From Pinus tabuliformis (taxonomy: Eukaryota; Streptophyta; Pinopsida; Pinales; Pinaceae), in contig CM062819.1 in the NCBI GenBank assembly GCA_031772625.1, forward strand, positions 826,334,503 to 826,398,502: a stretch of DNA of 64,000 nucleotides, in the 5' to 3' direction. The position numbers and the translations under genes were made by a program. The notes below the pieces were generated by a model. It ran no database searches, was not told where the DNA came from, and saw only the letters and a list, made by a program, of their open reading frames with translations. Shown piece by piece: positions 46,348-55,910 of the stretch; position 1 is the first letter of the stretch, and every line of letters begins with the position of its first letter.

Positions 46348-46761
46348 ATGATGACAAGGTTGTTGCACTACGTGGCAACAGAGGTAAGAGATCTGCCTAT
46401 GTATGATGGGTTGAGCGAGGTGGATGATTTCCTGAATAAATTTCAAAGAGAAGTACTAGAACAACAACATTTTGACACTCTAAAATGGGTACTGCGTGCT
46501 ACGACCACAAGATGGTGGGGTACGCATCAAAGAAGTTTTGAGGACTGGCGCCATTGAAGAAGGATGATGCGCATGTGGTTTGGAAAGACTTAGATGCAGA
46601 TGGAAGCTGAGGATGACAGACAAAACAGTCCATGCGCCCACCTTTCTAGATGGGTACAGGCATATGATTCGCAACCTACACGAATGCACACCATCCTATG
46701 GATAGGAAACACAACCAACAAGCAAGAGCGGGCAAGACAATGGTGCGAACGACCCCTCTAG
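46348..46761 (+). pseudogene. Element A second gag-like block
   Basis: MMTRLLHYVATEVRDLPMYD (46348) leads into VDDFLNKFQREVLEQQHFDT and WVLRATTTRWWGTHQRSFED (46486-46545). This is another Ty3 gag signature (W-x-L-x-x-T-x-x-R-W-W-G-T-H), unlike the block at 21621. After a stop at 46555, a further fragment (AHLSRWVQAYDSQP, about 46640) also resembles gag. It follows the protease and precedes the integrase tail, where reverse transcriptase would be expected. A chimeric or recombined origin is inferred. Confidence 0.55.
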
Positions 46762-47403
46762 TTGGGACTAGGAAGTATGGTAATACCAAGCATACAGAAG
46801 CATATTCACGCAGAAGATTTTGATGAAGTACGAAAAGCACTGCATGCAGTCCACCATGTGAAGCAAACAGACTGGGACCTGTGCGTGCCAGCGGTTCTAT
46901 GGGCTTATAGGTCCATGTGCAAAATCCTAACTACGCGCGCACTTCCGAAGCTGAAGTATGAAGCATATGTTGTAATTCCTATGGAGCATGCAAGGCCTAG
47001 TCCGCGCATAGCAACACCTGTAGATACGATGGTTTGCGAAGCCCAAAAAGGAGGGATCACACAACCACAAGAAACAGAACACATGGGACATGAGGAAGAA
47101 ATCCAACCGGGAAACCTTAGACTCCACAAACTTGAAGAAGAAAGGGTACAGTTAAGGAAGAAAAGTGCTTTGATGGACATGAAAGTCAAGAAGATGGAGG
47201 ACGAAATAAAGAAAGATTTTTTAGGAAAAAAGACCAAAATGATAAGGCAAGGTGAGTGTGATCCCGATGACAAGGTTAATTCCTATTGTCACGAATTGAT
47301 CAGTCTGATGCCTGGGCTCGAACCGCATATTTCTAAGCATAGTAACCAGGGTAGTGCATTGCAAATGGTGAAGTTTGCGATGTCGACCGTAACAATACTA
47401 GGT
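46762..47403 (+). pseudogene. Element A integrase tail
   Basis: The frame contains KQTDWDLCVPAVLWAYRSMC (about 46864-46923) and YVVIPMEHARPSPRIATPVD (about 46969-47028), which fit the C-terminal end of a Ty3 integrase. A charged helical segment (KLEEERVQLRKKSALMDMKV; about 47131-47190) follows. Catalytic domains upstream are not visible. The region is duplicated from 46951 on. Confidence 0.6.
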
Positions 47404-47861
47404 CCGCTGAAGTATGAAGCATATGTTGTAATTCCTATGGAGCATGCAAGGCCTAGTCCACGCATAGCAACACCTGTAGATACGATGGTTTGCGAAGCCA
47501 AAAAGGAGGGATCACACAACCACAAGAAACAGAACACATGGGACATGAGGAAGAAATCCAACCGAGAAACCTTAGAGTCCACAAACTTGAAGAAGAAAGG
47601 GTACAGTTAAGGAAGAAAAGTGCTTTGATGGACGTGAAAGTCAAGAAGATGGAGGACGAAATAAAGAAAGATTTTTTAGGCAAAAAGACCAAAATGATAA
47701 GGCAAGGTGAGTGTGATCCCGATGACAAGGTTAATGCCTATTGTCACGAATTGATCAGTCTGATGCCTGGGCTCGAACCGCATATTTCTAAGCATAGTAA
47801 CCAGGGTAGTGCATTGCAAATGGTGAAGTTTGCGATGTCGACCGTAACAATACCAGGTGGG
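46951..47861. repeat. Tandem duplication, 456-bp unit, element A integrase tail
   Basis: The segment from 46951 repeats from 47407 with about eight single-base differences that I can see. One is a one-base deletion in the A-run (CCCAAAAAGG to CCAAAAAGG), which shifts the second copy's frame. Near-identity suggests the duplication is younger than the element. Confidence 0.93.
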
Positions 47862-48260
47862 GATTCTCTAGGAACCATGACGAAGGACAGGATGGATCTC
47901 TACGCGGGTGGTGTGACCACCTGACTAGCTGAGGGAAGGACAGTCTCAACACTCTAGGCAATTGGAAGGGAGCGCGGAACTATAAACTATTATGCTCAGG
48001 AGTTGTGTGATATTAGATATGCGCGCAGAAGCAAAGAGTCACAAGGTCCGCGACCATGCACGGGGGGTTGCGCTATCGCGCGAGTTGGCTAAAAAGTGAC
48101 AATTGAAGTCACTATTCATGATGAGATGCTTGACTTGAGGCCAAATGGAGCAGGCGGCAGGCATTTAATACATGATTTATGGGCAAGATTTGGGAAAATT
48201 TTCCGCCATGAAAGCATTAATGAACTAGAATTGGGGGGAATGGTCGAATTCAAATTCAAA
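47862..48260 (+). other. Element A region after the duplication
   Basis: No recognised domain. A weak frame starts at 48096 (VTIEVTIHDEMLDLRP, non-ATG) and runs to 48380. It crosses a TATA-like word, so it may be a promoter-proximal region and not coding. Confidence 0.35.
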
Positions 48261-48263
48261 AAG

Positions 48264-48274
48264 TACTATAAAAT
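48264..48274 (+). promoter_or_regulatory. Possible internal TATA box of element A
   Basis: CTATAAAATAC lies about 130 bases upstream of the first ATG of the 3' accessory ORF (48396). Such a promoter would allow independent expression of that ORF. Inferred from sequence and position alone. Confidence 0.35.
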
Positions 48275-48395
48275 ACAAAGGGCTGCCCAACAAACAACAC
48301 TTGGTCATCTGCGAATTGAGCGATTGAGCAGATCCCTGAGAGTTGTGAGCCAAGCGTCGATTGAGACCTTGAGTTCGTGAGTGCTAGATTTCTGA

Positions 48396-50140
48396 ATGAG
48401 TACGATGGCAACTGCTCAAGATGTTATGGACATAGCATAAGTGACCACTGAGGAGGCCGCGTAGGCCCTAACTGTGGGGGATGTTCCAGAAGGTGTCGGG
48501 ATTGTCGTAGAAATCCTGAAATCACTGCGCACACCAAGACCCAAGAAGGAAAAACAGGCAATGGCTCCCATACGCATGTCCCTGGGAACCCGCTGCGCAG
48601 CAAACTGTCGATGGAGGAGAAGGGGAAGGTCGTCACTATAGAAACAGACGAAGAGGAAGAAGTTTTACAGGAGATGATCATCACAGAAGAAGAAGAAGAT
48701 GAAGTGATGGAGGTGGATACTCAGCCTACGCACTCTACGACCAAACTACCCGCCTATGTCCCCCAGCGAGAAGGGAAGGCCAAAGTGCCTAAGGACCTAG
48801 ACGAGACCAAGAGCTCGCTCCAGACACTACTCCTCCCAAATGGCATTGGCACACACCTAGGCCACCTGCCAAGCATGAAATTCGAAGATTGGGACCTCAC
48901 TGACCACGAGAAGTTCCCTCATCTTCAAACCAGAAACCTCATGAAGTAGAACACCGCGGGGTTGATGACAACATTAGAGACATGGAAGTGGTTGTGTGGA
49001 GTGGAAAAGGCTGGGATGCTAAACCTACTCTGGGTGCCACATTTCCACCTCACCCCAATAACCATTTTCATCATCATGCAGCTGCTCTTCCTGGTGCCTG
49101 ATGGGTGTTTAGCTGGAGGAGCCTATCCCCATCATGACAGACTTGATTCTTCACCTTTCTTGGCTTCCATACAAAGGAGAGGACCTCACGACCATATCAG
49201 AAGGAAAGGGCAGTGATTTGGCCATCGCGGAGGCCATGAAGAAGAAGTACAAGCTGGAAAAGAAGAAGAGGGGCTACGCCATCTCCAGCACTAAGGATAA
49301 AGCAATACACATGGCAACCCAAATCCTCATAAGAAAATTTATGCGCAAGTGTCGTGCAGACGAGGTACCGGCATCGATGGTCGCACTAGCCAAACAATGT
49401 GCGGAGGGGGTCCAGTTTAACTAGTTCGAGTTCCTCTGCACGAAATTCTTAGAGAATTGCCACGAAGCCTAGGAACAGGGCAAAATGTTCCACTATGCAT
49501 GGCTATTGCTATCCATATTGCTCGTAGCTAGGGAATTACTGGAGGATAGTCAATTCCCCATAATTGACAGAGATTTACAGGAGGCCGCGAAGTCTGCTTT
49601 GCTCTAGGCCACGAAGGATGCGAAAAGGATATGCAACAGCAAGATATTCTGGGTGCTCATGGAGATGAACATCCAAATGTGGATCGATCGTAAGTCGTGA
49701 TTGTTACCCATGGTTTACAACAGTCTATAGAGTTTTGTAGAATTTCAGGCAAACATGCATAACATATATATCAGGGCATGCAAGGACCTGACAAAGCAGT
49801 GGAAAAAGCTACCCTTTGTAGCCACTGACAATGCCATTTTTAATGTCCTGGAGGCATGGGCGCCGGAATGGCGCGCCCCAGACATCACAGAAATCGAGAA
49901 GTCAGTAGCATAAAAGAAGAAAGATGATGCCAAGCTACACATCGCATAGTTGGCCAAAAAATGGCGGAAGGAAACAACAACAGTAGAAGTGCAGGCAACA
50001 TAGGATGTAGCACAAAAAGCAACCGAGCATATCTAACAAGCAACAGCTCAATGCGCTACTAACCTCCACACACTTCAAGAATACTTGGAGGGACTCCGCG
50101 CAAAGATCGTCGCGCCGACAGAGTGACTCGAAGGCGAGTC
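48396..50140 (+). pseudogene. Element A 3' accessory ORF, broken
   Basis: Readable from MSTMATAQDVMDIA (48396) through shifting frames: a basic block (RTPRPKKEKQ), an acidic helix (48611-48720, EEEEVLQEMIITEEEEDEV), FEDWDLTDHEKFPHL (about 48880), then DLILHLSWLPYKGEDLTTI (about 49140-49196), MKKKYKLEKKKRGYAIS, WLLLSILLVARELLEDSQFP, ATKDAKRICNSKIFWVLMEM, and a helical end to about 50124. About ten stops interrupt it. LHLSWLPYKGED has the L-x-G-L-P-x-x-G-E look of PMD-type motifs. I do not recognise a family. Its position before the 3' LTR parallels B's accessory ORFs. Confidence 0.5.
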
Positions 50141-50142
50141 AC
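50123..50142 (+). promoter_or_regulatory. Perfect hairpin next to the 3' LTR of element A
   Basis: GTGACTCG, loop AAGG, CGAGTCAC, ending 8 bases before the LTR. A purine-rich primer tract is expected here and is not evident. Confidence 0.6.
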
Positions 50143-50150
50143 GATGTTTG

Positions 50151-51002
50151 TGTTGGGGGCCTATTGGGCATGGAATCACACAAAGGCATGTTTTTGGGCT
50201 CAAAGCCCAAGTTTTGACCCAATCTTATTGTAAAGCTCCGCGAATTGCGAGCGCGGGGTGCGAAAATTATGATAGAGTCACAGGGTTGTCCGCCCTAGTT
50301 TTGTAATATAATGTCGGCTAGATAGACCTACCCATGGTCCACAGACCATGGGATTGTATAAATAGAGTGAGGCTCTAAGTGTAAAATAAGAAGAAGTAGA
50401 GATATAGGAAGAGAAGATAAGGAAGTAAGTTTAAGTGTGTCTTTGGGTCGTAGAGTAGGAAAAGGCTCCGCAGCTAAGTGCATAAGGTGGAGTCGAGTCT
50501 GTAACCAAGGAAGGAATTAATAAAGAGAAGTTTTATCATAATTTTGTGTATTTGTTCTTGGGTTATTGCATGTTTGATATAATTTGCAAATATACTGTTT
50601 ATTTACTATGCGCACCTGTATGAATGGTTTATGTTGTTAAGTATTACTTAAAGCACGCAAGTAGGCTAAAATAATCAACTAACAGTGGAATACTAGTAAG
50701 GTCTTGGGTAATAACACAGAAGCGCAGTGTTCAGCCCCTAAGTAGGGTTGCGCGAAGGCAGTTTATGAGGCTGTGAGGTACGGGAAAGTGTGCGAAACGA
50801 CTTGCACGTAGGGTCAAACCGTGAACCACTTGAACTCATCAAACATCTCCAGGTTACGGAAACCTGGTTCTAGCACCCTTCCATACTACTTCGGGTGAGA
50901 CCTCAGTCCGCGCTCCACGGACTGTTGCCGAAAGGGCCAATAGTACCGGGATTTGTTTGGTTAACTTAACTCAGAACTGGGTCAGGCCCCAACAAGCCAA
51001 CA
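50151..51002 (+). repeat. Element A 3' LTR (852 bp)
   Basis: Begins TGTTGGGGGCC and ends AAGCCAACA. The hairpin at 50331-50352 and the TATA box at 50357-50364 match the 5' LTR. TSD CATGA follows. This is the uninterrupted copy. Confidence 0.92.
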
Positions 51003-51289
51003 CATGATGTACCATCAAGCCTTCAACCATATATTCATTAGCTTCACCCTCAAGGTATTTGACTATCATATTGTGACCTTTACAAGTATCTCCTCCATAT
51101 TTTGTTAAATTGGTTTTCACGATGATATAATGATCAAAAGTGTTTTATTCGTCACTATTTGATTCACTTGAAGATATTTCATCTGAATTAGAAACAATTT
51201 CCCTTGCAAATTCCTTATTCTTGTCTATGGAATCCTTTTGAAAATAAACTCATATTGTTTTATTCTTTGATGGGAACTCCTCCTAGAGT

Positions 51290-51960
51290 ATAACTATCAA
51301 TTATAGCTTGAAAATTCACTTTACAAGATGATGGATAAGTGGTTTGGGGAGAACCTAAAATTTTGTTTCAATTATGTCAAAACAAATTTTTGTTTGGCTT
51401 CATGCCCAGAGAATTCATAATGGTTTCTTGAACATGATGTGCAGTTGTACCAATAAGTGCCATAACTAGTATATGATGCTTTACCAACTCTAATTTGCGT
51501 TCCTAGAATTTTTCTCTCAATACATACAAGTGCCTGTAATTAGGTCAAAAATCATGACCCCATTTGAATAGATAATTAACTTCATCAATAACCAAATAAG
51601 TAATATTGTGACATTCTACAAGCTTGTCTAATGACCCAATTACTTGTCAAAGTTTCTTTAGATAGGCATAAATAATGTCATAATGCCTACCATCTCTCTA
51701 TCCACGATGCTTTTGTCAACTTGCACTGAAGCAAGGAAACAAGCAAAAATTACATTTAAGGCCAACTTCAAGAATTGATCATGCATAAGGTTGATTAATG
51801 GAAATATAAACACTAAAACTTTCCGAGTCAATAATCCAAGAAGAAAGAAGTAAGGGGATTTTCCTAAACTTATTATTGCAAGAACGAGGTAGTATTAATG
51901 ACATTTCCATGCCTTCAAAATATCTTCTAAAAGAACTTCAATACCTTATAGCCAACGTGT
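51290..51960 (-). pseudogene. RecQ-like DNA helicase fragment
   Basis: On the minus strand: a Walker-A-like LGKSPYFFL (about 51860), motif Ia VLVFIFPLINLMHDQ (51820-51776), then in another frame GRHYDIIYAYLKK (about 51690-51650), the DEAH-type box YLVIDEVNYLFKWGHDF (51598-51548; RecQ enzymes have DEAHC-x-S-x-WGHDF) and HHILVMALIGTTAHH (about 51417-51373; motif III is usually LTATA). The motif order is that of RecQ 3'-5' helicases, which resolve recombination and replication structures in the nucleus. One frameshift and stops (near 51545, 51505 and 51320) break it. DEAN and ALIGTT are non-canonical. Element A's right TSD lies 283 bases downstream. Confidence 0.6.
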
Positions 51961-52439
51961 TGTCATAAAATATTTTTTTTCTTTCTATTCCCAATCCAGT
52001 TGTGTGTCTTGTAAAAGATCAATGTGTAAACTATTGCCACAAAATTCATCCTAAAACAAATGTAGTTTCCTACTATCATTTCTAGTTTCATAACTAGATG
52101 ATGAATTTTCACAACTATCCATAGATCTAGACTCATCACATCTTCCAGTGGGTTTGAATTTCTCTATAAGCATAGATTGCTTTGTTGCAAAAAACCACTA
52201 TCAAAGAGCCAATATTTTTTTTAAATGTTACATTCTTCTCTAGAATGACTGTTGGGCATATTATTTTGACCATTCTTTATTCTATTTCAGCCTCTCCTAT
52301 AAATAGGAAAATCACCTTCCAAAATGAAATCTATGGCATCACTTATGGAATGAGAAAAAAACTATACCACTTCCAATGCAACACTGAATTCAAAACCCAT
52401 AGAATCAAATTCAACAAGCACTACATATTTAGATAAAAT
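51961..52439. other. Unassigned sequence upstream of the RecQ fragment
   Basis: AT-rich, with no recognisable domain. Could include the N-terminus of the helicase fragment (minus strand) in a form too decayed to read. A plus-strand frame at 52182-52436 has no family. Confidence 0.3.
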
Positions 52440-53031
52440 GATTGTTTGTTCCATGACACAATATAGCAATTTTTCCATATCTACAAAGGCTTGGTCTTAT
52501 TACGCTTCCTAAGAAATGCATCACATGTAGCTCCAAGCATGGAATCAAATAAAATAGAGAGTGGGATTTTTGTAGGAGAAGAAATTATGTTAGCTTCCAC
52601 TTCGTCTAAATTTTTCATGCTCTTCGTTTTAATTTCTTCAGAAAGCCTTCATATTTAACTTGGTCTGCCTTTATTAGCTCTCCACAACCTTAACAATGTC
52701 ACTTAGTACTGTCATCAAGCCTCTTATTTCATCCACAATTCCTTGTCCTGCCATGTTCTTCATGTGAATTCCTAAGTAGGCCCTATGGCCCCTCTGGTTA
52801 ACACAAAACGTGCTCAAACCAACCTCAACTGCTATTTTAGGTCTTGACCCACAGAGATTCACCTGGTCTTATGTAATAAAACTCGTCCTTGATTTGGTCA
52901 GCTTGAGCACAAAACACTTCTATATAGCCTCTTTTGGACAATTGTGTCTCTTTAGTGCTTCTCTTTATCCACAAATGAGATCCTTTTCAGTTGACTTTAG
53001 TGGTTTCTCTCTCAACAAATCTTTGATACCA
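52440..53031 (-). mobile_element. Copia internal leader region (minus strand)
   Basis: Directly after the minus-strand LTR at 53032, TGGTATCAAAGATTTGTT (53030-53013) matches an initiator-Met primer-binding site. Further downstream, a frame with GLSTFCVNQRGHRAYLGIHM (about 52814-52755) has no gag signature I recognise. The element is probably truncated here. The left border is arbitrary. Confidence 0.4.
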
Positions 53032-53637
53032 TGTTGAATTTTCTAGAATAAGCACTATAGAAATCAAAATTATGATCTAATAATTACTACCTAATGATGT
53101 TTAACAATTTATCTTTATGTCAATGATATCATTGAGCAATTATACACGGAAAATATCAATAGTAATCCAACAAAAATAGCAAGATCAAAAAGAGGCAAAA
53201 ATTCACAATAGAGATAACAAATTTTCCCTCAGAAACCCAAACTTTGGAGAAAACCCATCAACTTTTCTTCTAAGAGAAATTATTCTCAACAAGGTTTACT
53301 ATTCCAAATTGTCTAGAAATCTATGCCAAAAATACAAGTCCAAAGTTCAGTCAATTTTGTCCTCTATCTTCTCTCATGTGTGGTTGTTATAGAAGAGAGT
53401 CAAGACATGATAATAAGTGATCAAATGAAGTGTCACATCATGTATATATACACAATTCAAATGGGTGAATTTTACAAAGGGACACACCCTTTCATGGTGG
53501 GGCTAGCTTAACTTCTTGAGCTTATATGATGCCCAAAATAAAATTTATTTTATTTTAATTTCCACAATTCTTCTAGGTCGACTTAGGAGGCCTCTTGGCA
53601 TGCTGGAATACCTCCCGATGCTACACAAAAATCAACA
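53032..53637 (-). repeat. Copia-type LTR, minus strand (606 bp)
   Basis: In element orientation it begins TGTTGATTTT and ends AAATTCAACA (TGTTGA/TCAACA ends), followed at once by a TGGTATCAAAG primer-binding site. TATATATACA on the minus strand is at 53450-53441. The partner LTR was not found, so TSDs cannot be checked. Confidence 0.6.
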
Positions 53638-53639
53638 GT

Positions 53640-54840
53640 TTTTGGGGCCATGCTTCCAAAGGTGCAGAAGAATCCCAAGGTTGAGAATATTTTTTATTAG
53701 CATACTATGGAGAAAATTGATAGATAAGTTCTTGAGGCATACCTAGAATCTTCCAAGGCCCTTTTGGAGTAATCATGAAAAGTTGTTATTTTGCCCCGTT
53801 TTATTCTTAATAACTTTCTTTGAGTCTAGGAAATGAAGGAAAACCCTTTATTGCATGACCTACTACATAAATAGCACAAATTTCAATGTGATTCAAAGGA
53901 TAATATTTACAAGTATGTTTCTTTCTACACTTAGAACAAAAAAAACAAAAGTTGTGTTTTCCTCTTCCTACTTATTTTTATAATGTAAAATATTTAGTTG
54001 CAAATTCGGAGTACTAAGATTATTATATTTAAAGATTTCGAACAATTTCCCTAATTCAAACCTAGCTACCCTATTTGTTGCAACTTTAGTAAATTTAAAA
54101 ATAATGTATTTATGTCCCTTACCAGTTCTAGTGTGGCTTCAAGAGTATTTCCTATGAAGTTCCTTAATTTGAGAAAATATTAGTTGAGAAACATCACCAA
54201 TACCCATCAAATTTAATAAATCTATATATTTATCTAGGATTCCTTCTAAAAAGATAGCTTGAACAATGTCTGGCCCCATTTTGTTGTGCTTCGAATGTTG
54301 AATATTATATAATAACCTTTAACGATAGTCCTTGGCAAGCTCTCATCCTCCTTTCATGTTATCCTAAATATTTCTTTCTCATGTCTCAAGTTTTGTAATA
54401 TTCCTATACCCTTTAACAAGGTTTTTCCCATTTCTTGCCAAGTCCAAATTGTGCTTCTCACAGTTTAATGAACCAACACAAGGCTAAGTCCTTGAGAGTA
54501 TCTGGGAATAATTTAATATTTTACACTTTGTTAGAATAATTTTGACTACAGCACAATAAGTCAAATTAGAAAAGAAATGCATTAGGGTCTTTTGATGCTT
54601 TACCATGGAGGTGTGGCAGAGCTAGGGGAGGTATATTCTTCATCTAGACTAAAACAATAGGATCCACAATTGACAAGTCAAAAGTAACTTTTGTTCCTCA
54701 TTTTCTTGCATCCTTCTCTATTTGTTGAAGTGTACCTCTCCCTCATTAGTAAAAATTATCTCTCCTTGTCCCTTTATCATCTTTTTGCATTCAAAGGAAC
54801 TAGATTCAAATTCTCGATTCAAAGAGGTTGATCTTGCCAT
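53640..54840 (-). pseudogene. Tat/Athila-like gag, minus strand
   Basis: ATG at 54840 (MARSTSLNREFESSSFECKK). Decayed but readable: MKNIPPLALPHLHGKASKDP (about 54643-54584), FRNLRHEKEIFR-like NLRHEKEIFRIT (about 54400-54365), WGQTLFKLSF and the zinc-knuckle-like end CAIYVVGHAIKGFPSFPRLK (about 53883-53824). Order and motifs match element B's gag (IPTFHGLTSEDP, RELKDEIF, CAICTKEHPTESC...PSLPGLK), so it belongs to a related clade. Frame shifts and stops are common. The 5' LTR and primer-binding site follow at 55180-55910. Sequence after 53640 is taken over by the Copia LTR. Confidence 0.65.
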
Positions 54841-55179
54841 TGTTTCAAGTATCCTTATTTAAATTCCTTTCCTTTGTTGCAATCAAAATCTATTCAAGTG
54901 GAGAGGCCCTTGGCCTTAAAATCTTCCACTCAATATATTTTTACTTCTTTGAACTATTTTTTATAGGATTTATATATGCTTTGAGTATTGCAATTTCATT
55001 CTCTAGCCCTCCTTCTACTTATTTACCTATAAATGGGTTAGTAGATGAAAAGGTTTAATTTGGCATAATAGGTGCTTTCATTTTATTGTTCCTTTTCAAA
55101 GAAACCTCCCCTGATTCTCCATTTCTCTATGCATATAGCACTAGCATGGTTCAAAACTTGCAATTAACCTAATAACTTT

Positions 55180-55196
55180 GCAATGTTGGCACCAAA
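55180..55196 (-). promoter_or_regulatory. Primer-binding site of the minus-strand Tat/Athila-like element
   Basis: On the minus strand TTTGGTGCCAACATTGC lies 11 bases from the LTR and resembles the tRNA-Asp type TTTGGCGCCGTTGC, with changes. Confidence 0.5.
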
Positions 55197-55207
55197 CTGA
55201 CTAAAAT

Positions 55208-55910
55208 TGTTGAAATAAAAAGCAAGGAAAAAATCAACTATTTCTTTAACACCTCCCTCAAAATGGAACCAAAAAATCTAGGAAATGTAATTTCTTAAAC
55301 TATTGACCATTAAATTATCAATCCATAAGCTTGTAAGCTTATGCTGTGTTGGAAAAATATATGCAAGGCTAGGTAGGAACCTAATCTTATGCACTGGCTC
55401 ATTTGATAGGTCATTTCTAGAAACCAAAGTAAAGGATAAATATGATATTCCCTCTTAAAGGTTGATATGGCTCTGTTTCAATGAAATTAACAAACAAACA
55501 AAAATTAATACTTTGGCATTTAATTTCTCTACTACTAGAATAACTTTTGTAGCCTCGTTATACTTTTAGAAATATGATCAGAAAACGTTCAAACTATCAA
55601 ACCCTTCCCATTGTATCTTTTGATTATAGTTTTATGCCCTAAGGAATTTATATCCCTTTCAAGGTTCCTTTGGTTAAAAACACTCAAACCCCTAGGTATA
55701 AACAAACATGTTATCAAAATTTCATTATCACATTGTTCAATGAAATATGCAAGGAAAATAAAGGAATATAATTGTATTGAAAATTCAAGTAACTATGAAT
55801 AACTTAAATATACAATTAACAAATAAATAAATCAGCTACCTAAAATAAAAAAATAACACAACGTATATAGGAGAGAGGCGGCCTTGCCTCTCCTAGATTT
55901 TATTTCAACA
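55208..55910 (-). repeat. 5' LTR of the minus-strand Tat/Athila-like element (703 bp)
   Basis: The ends TGTTGAAATAAA and TTTATTTCAACA are exact 12-bp inverted repeats. The primer-binding site and gag follow on the minus strand. No partner LTR was seen. A short hairpin-like GGAGAGAGGC...GCCTCTCC lies near 55870-55893. Confidence 0.65.

Larger units (their letters stand above)
18853..51007 (+). mobile_element. Element A: outer Ty3-type LTR retrotransposon with nested insertions
   Basis: The LTRs are 18858-20852 and 50151-51002, with TGTTGG/CCAACA ends. TSDs are CATGA at 18853-18857 and 51003-51007. The 5' LTR lost 11 bases between two TTGGG words at its start relative to the 3' LTR. Element A contains element B (23325-45847) in its protease gene and a solo LTR (19443-20590) in its 5' LTR. 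Without these and their duplications it is about 8.5 kb. Coding order is gag with five zinc-knuckle modules, protease, a second gag-like block, an integrase tail and a 3' accessory ORF. No reverse transcriptase or RNase H was found. It is degenerate and would depend on other elements. Confidence 0.9.

Noticed and set aside
48096..48380. Stand-alone gene with start at 48096
   Set aside because: The start is not ATG, the frame spans a TATA-like word and no domain is visible.
18858..50994. LTR ends of element A at CCCCAACA (20844 and 50994)
   Set aside because: Both LTRs share eight further bases ending CCAACA, and only that end gives matching CATGA duplications.
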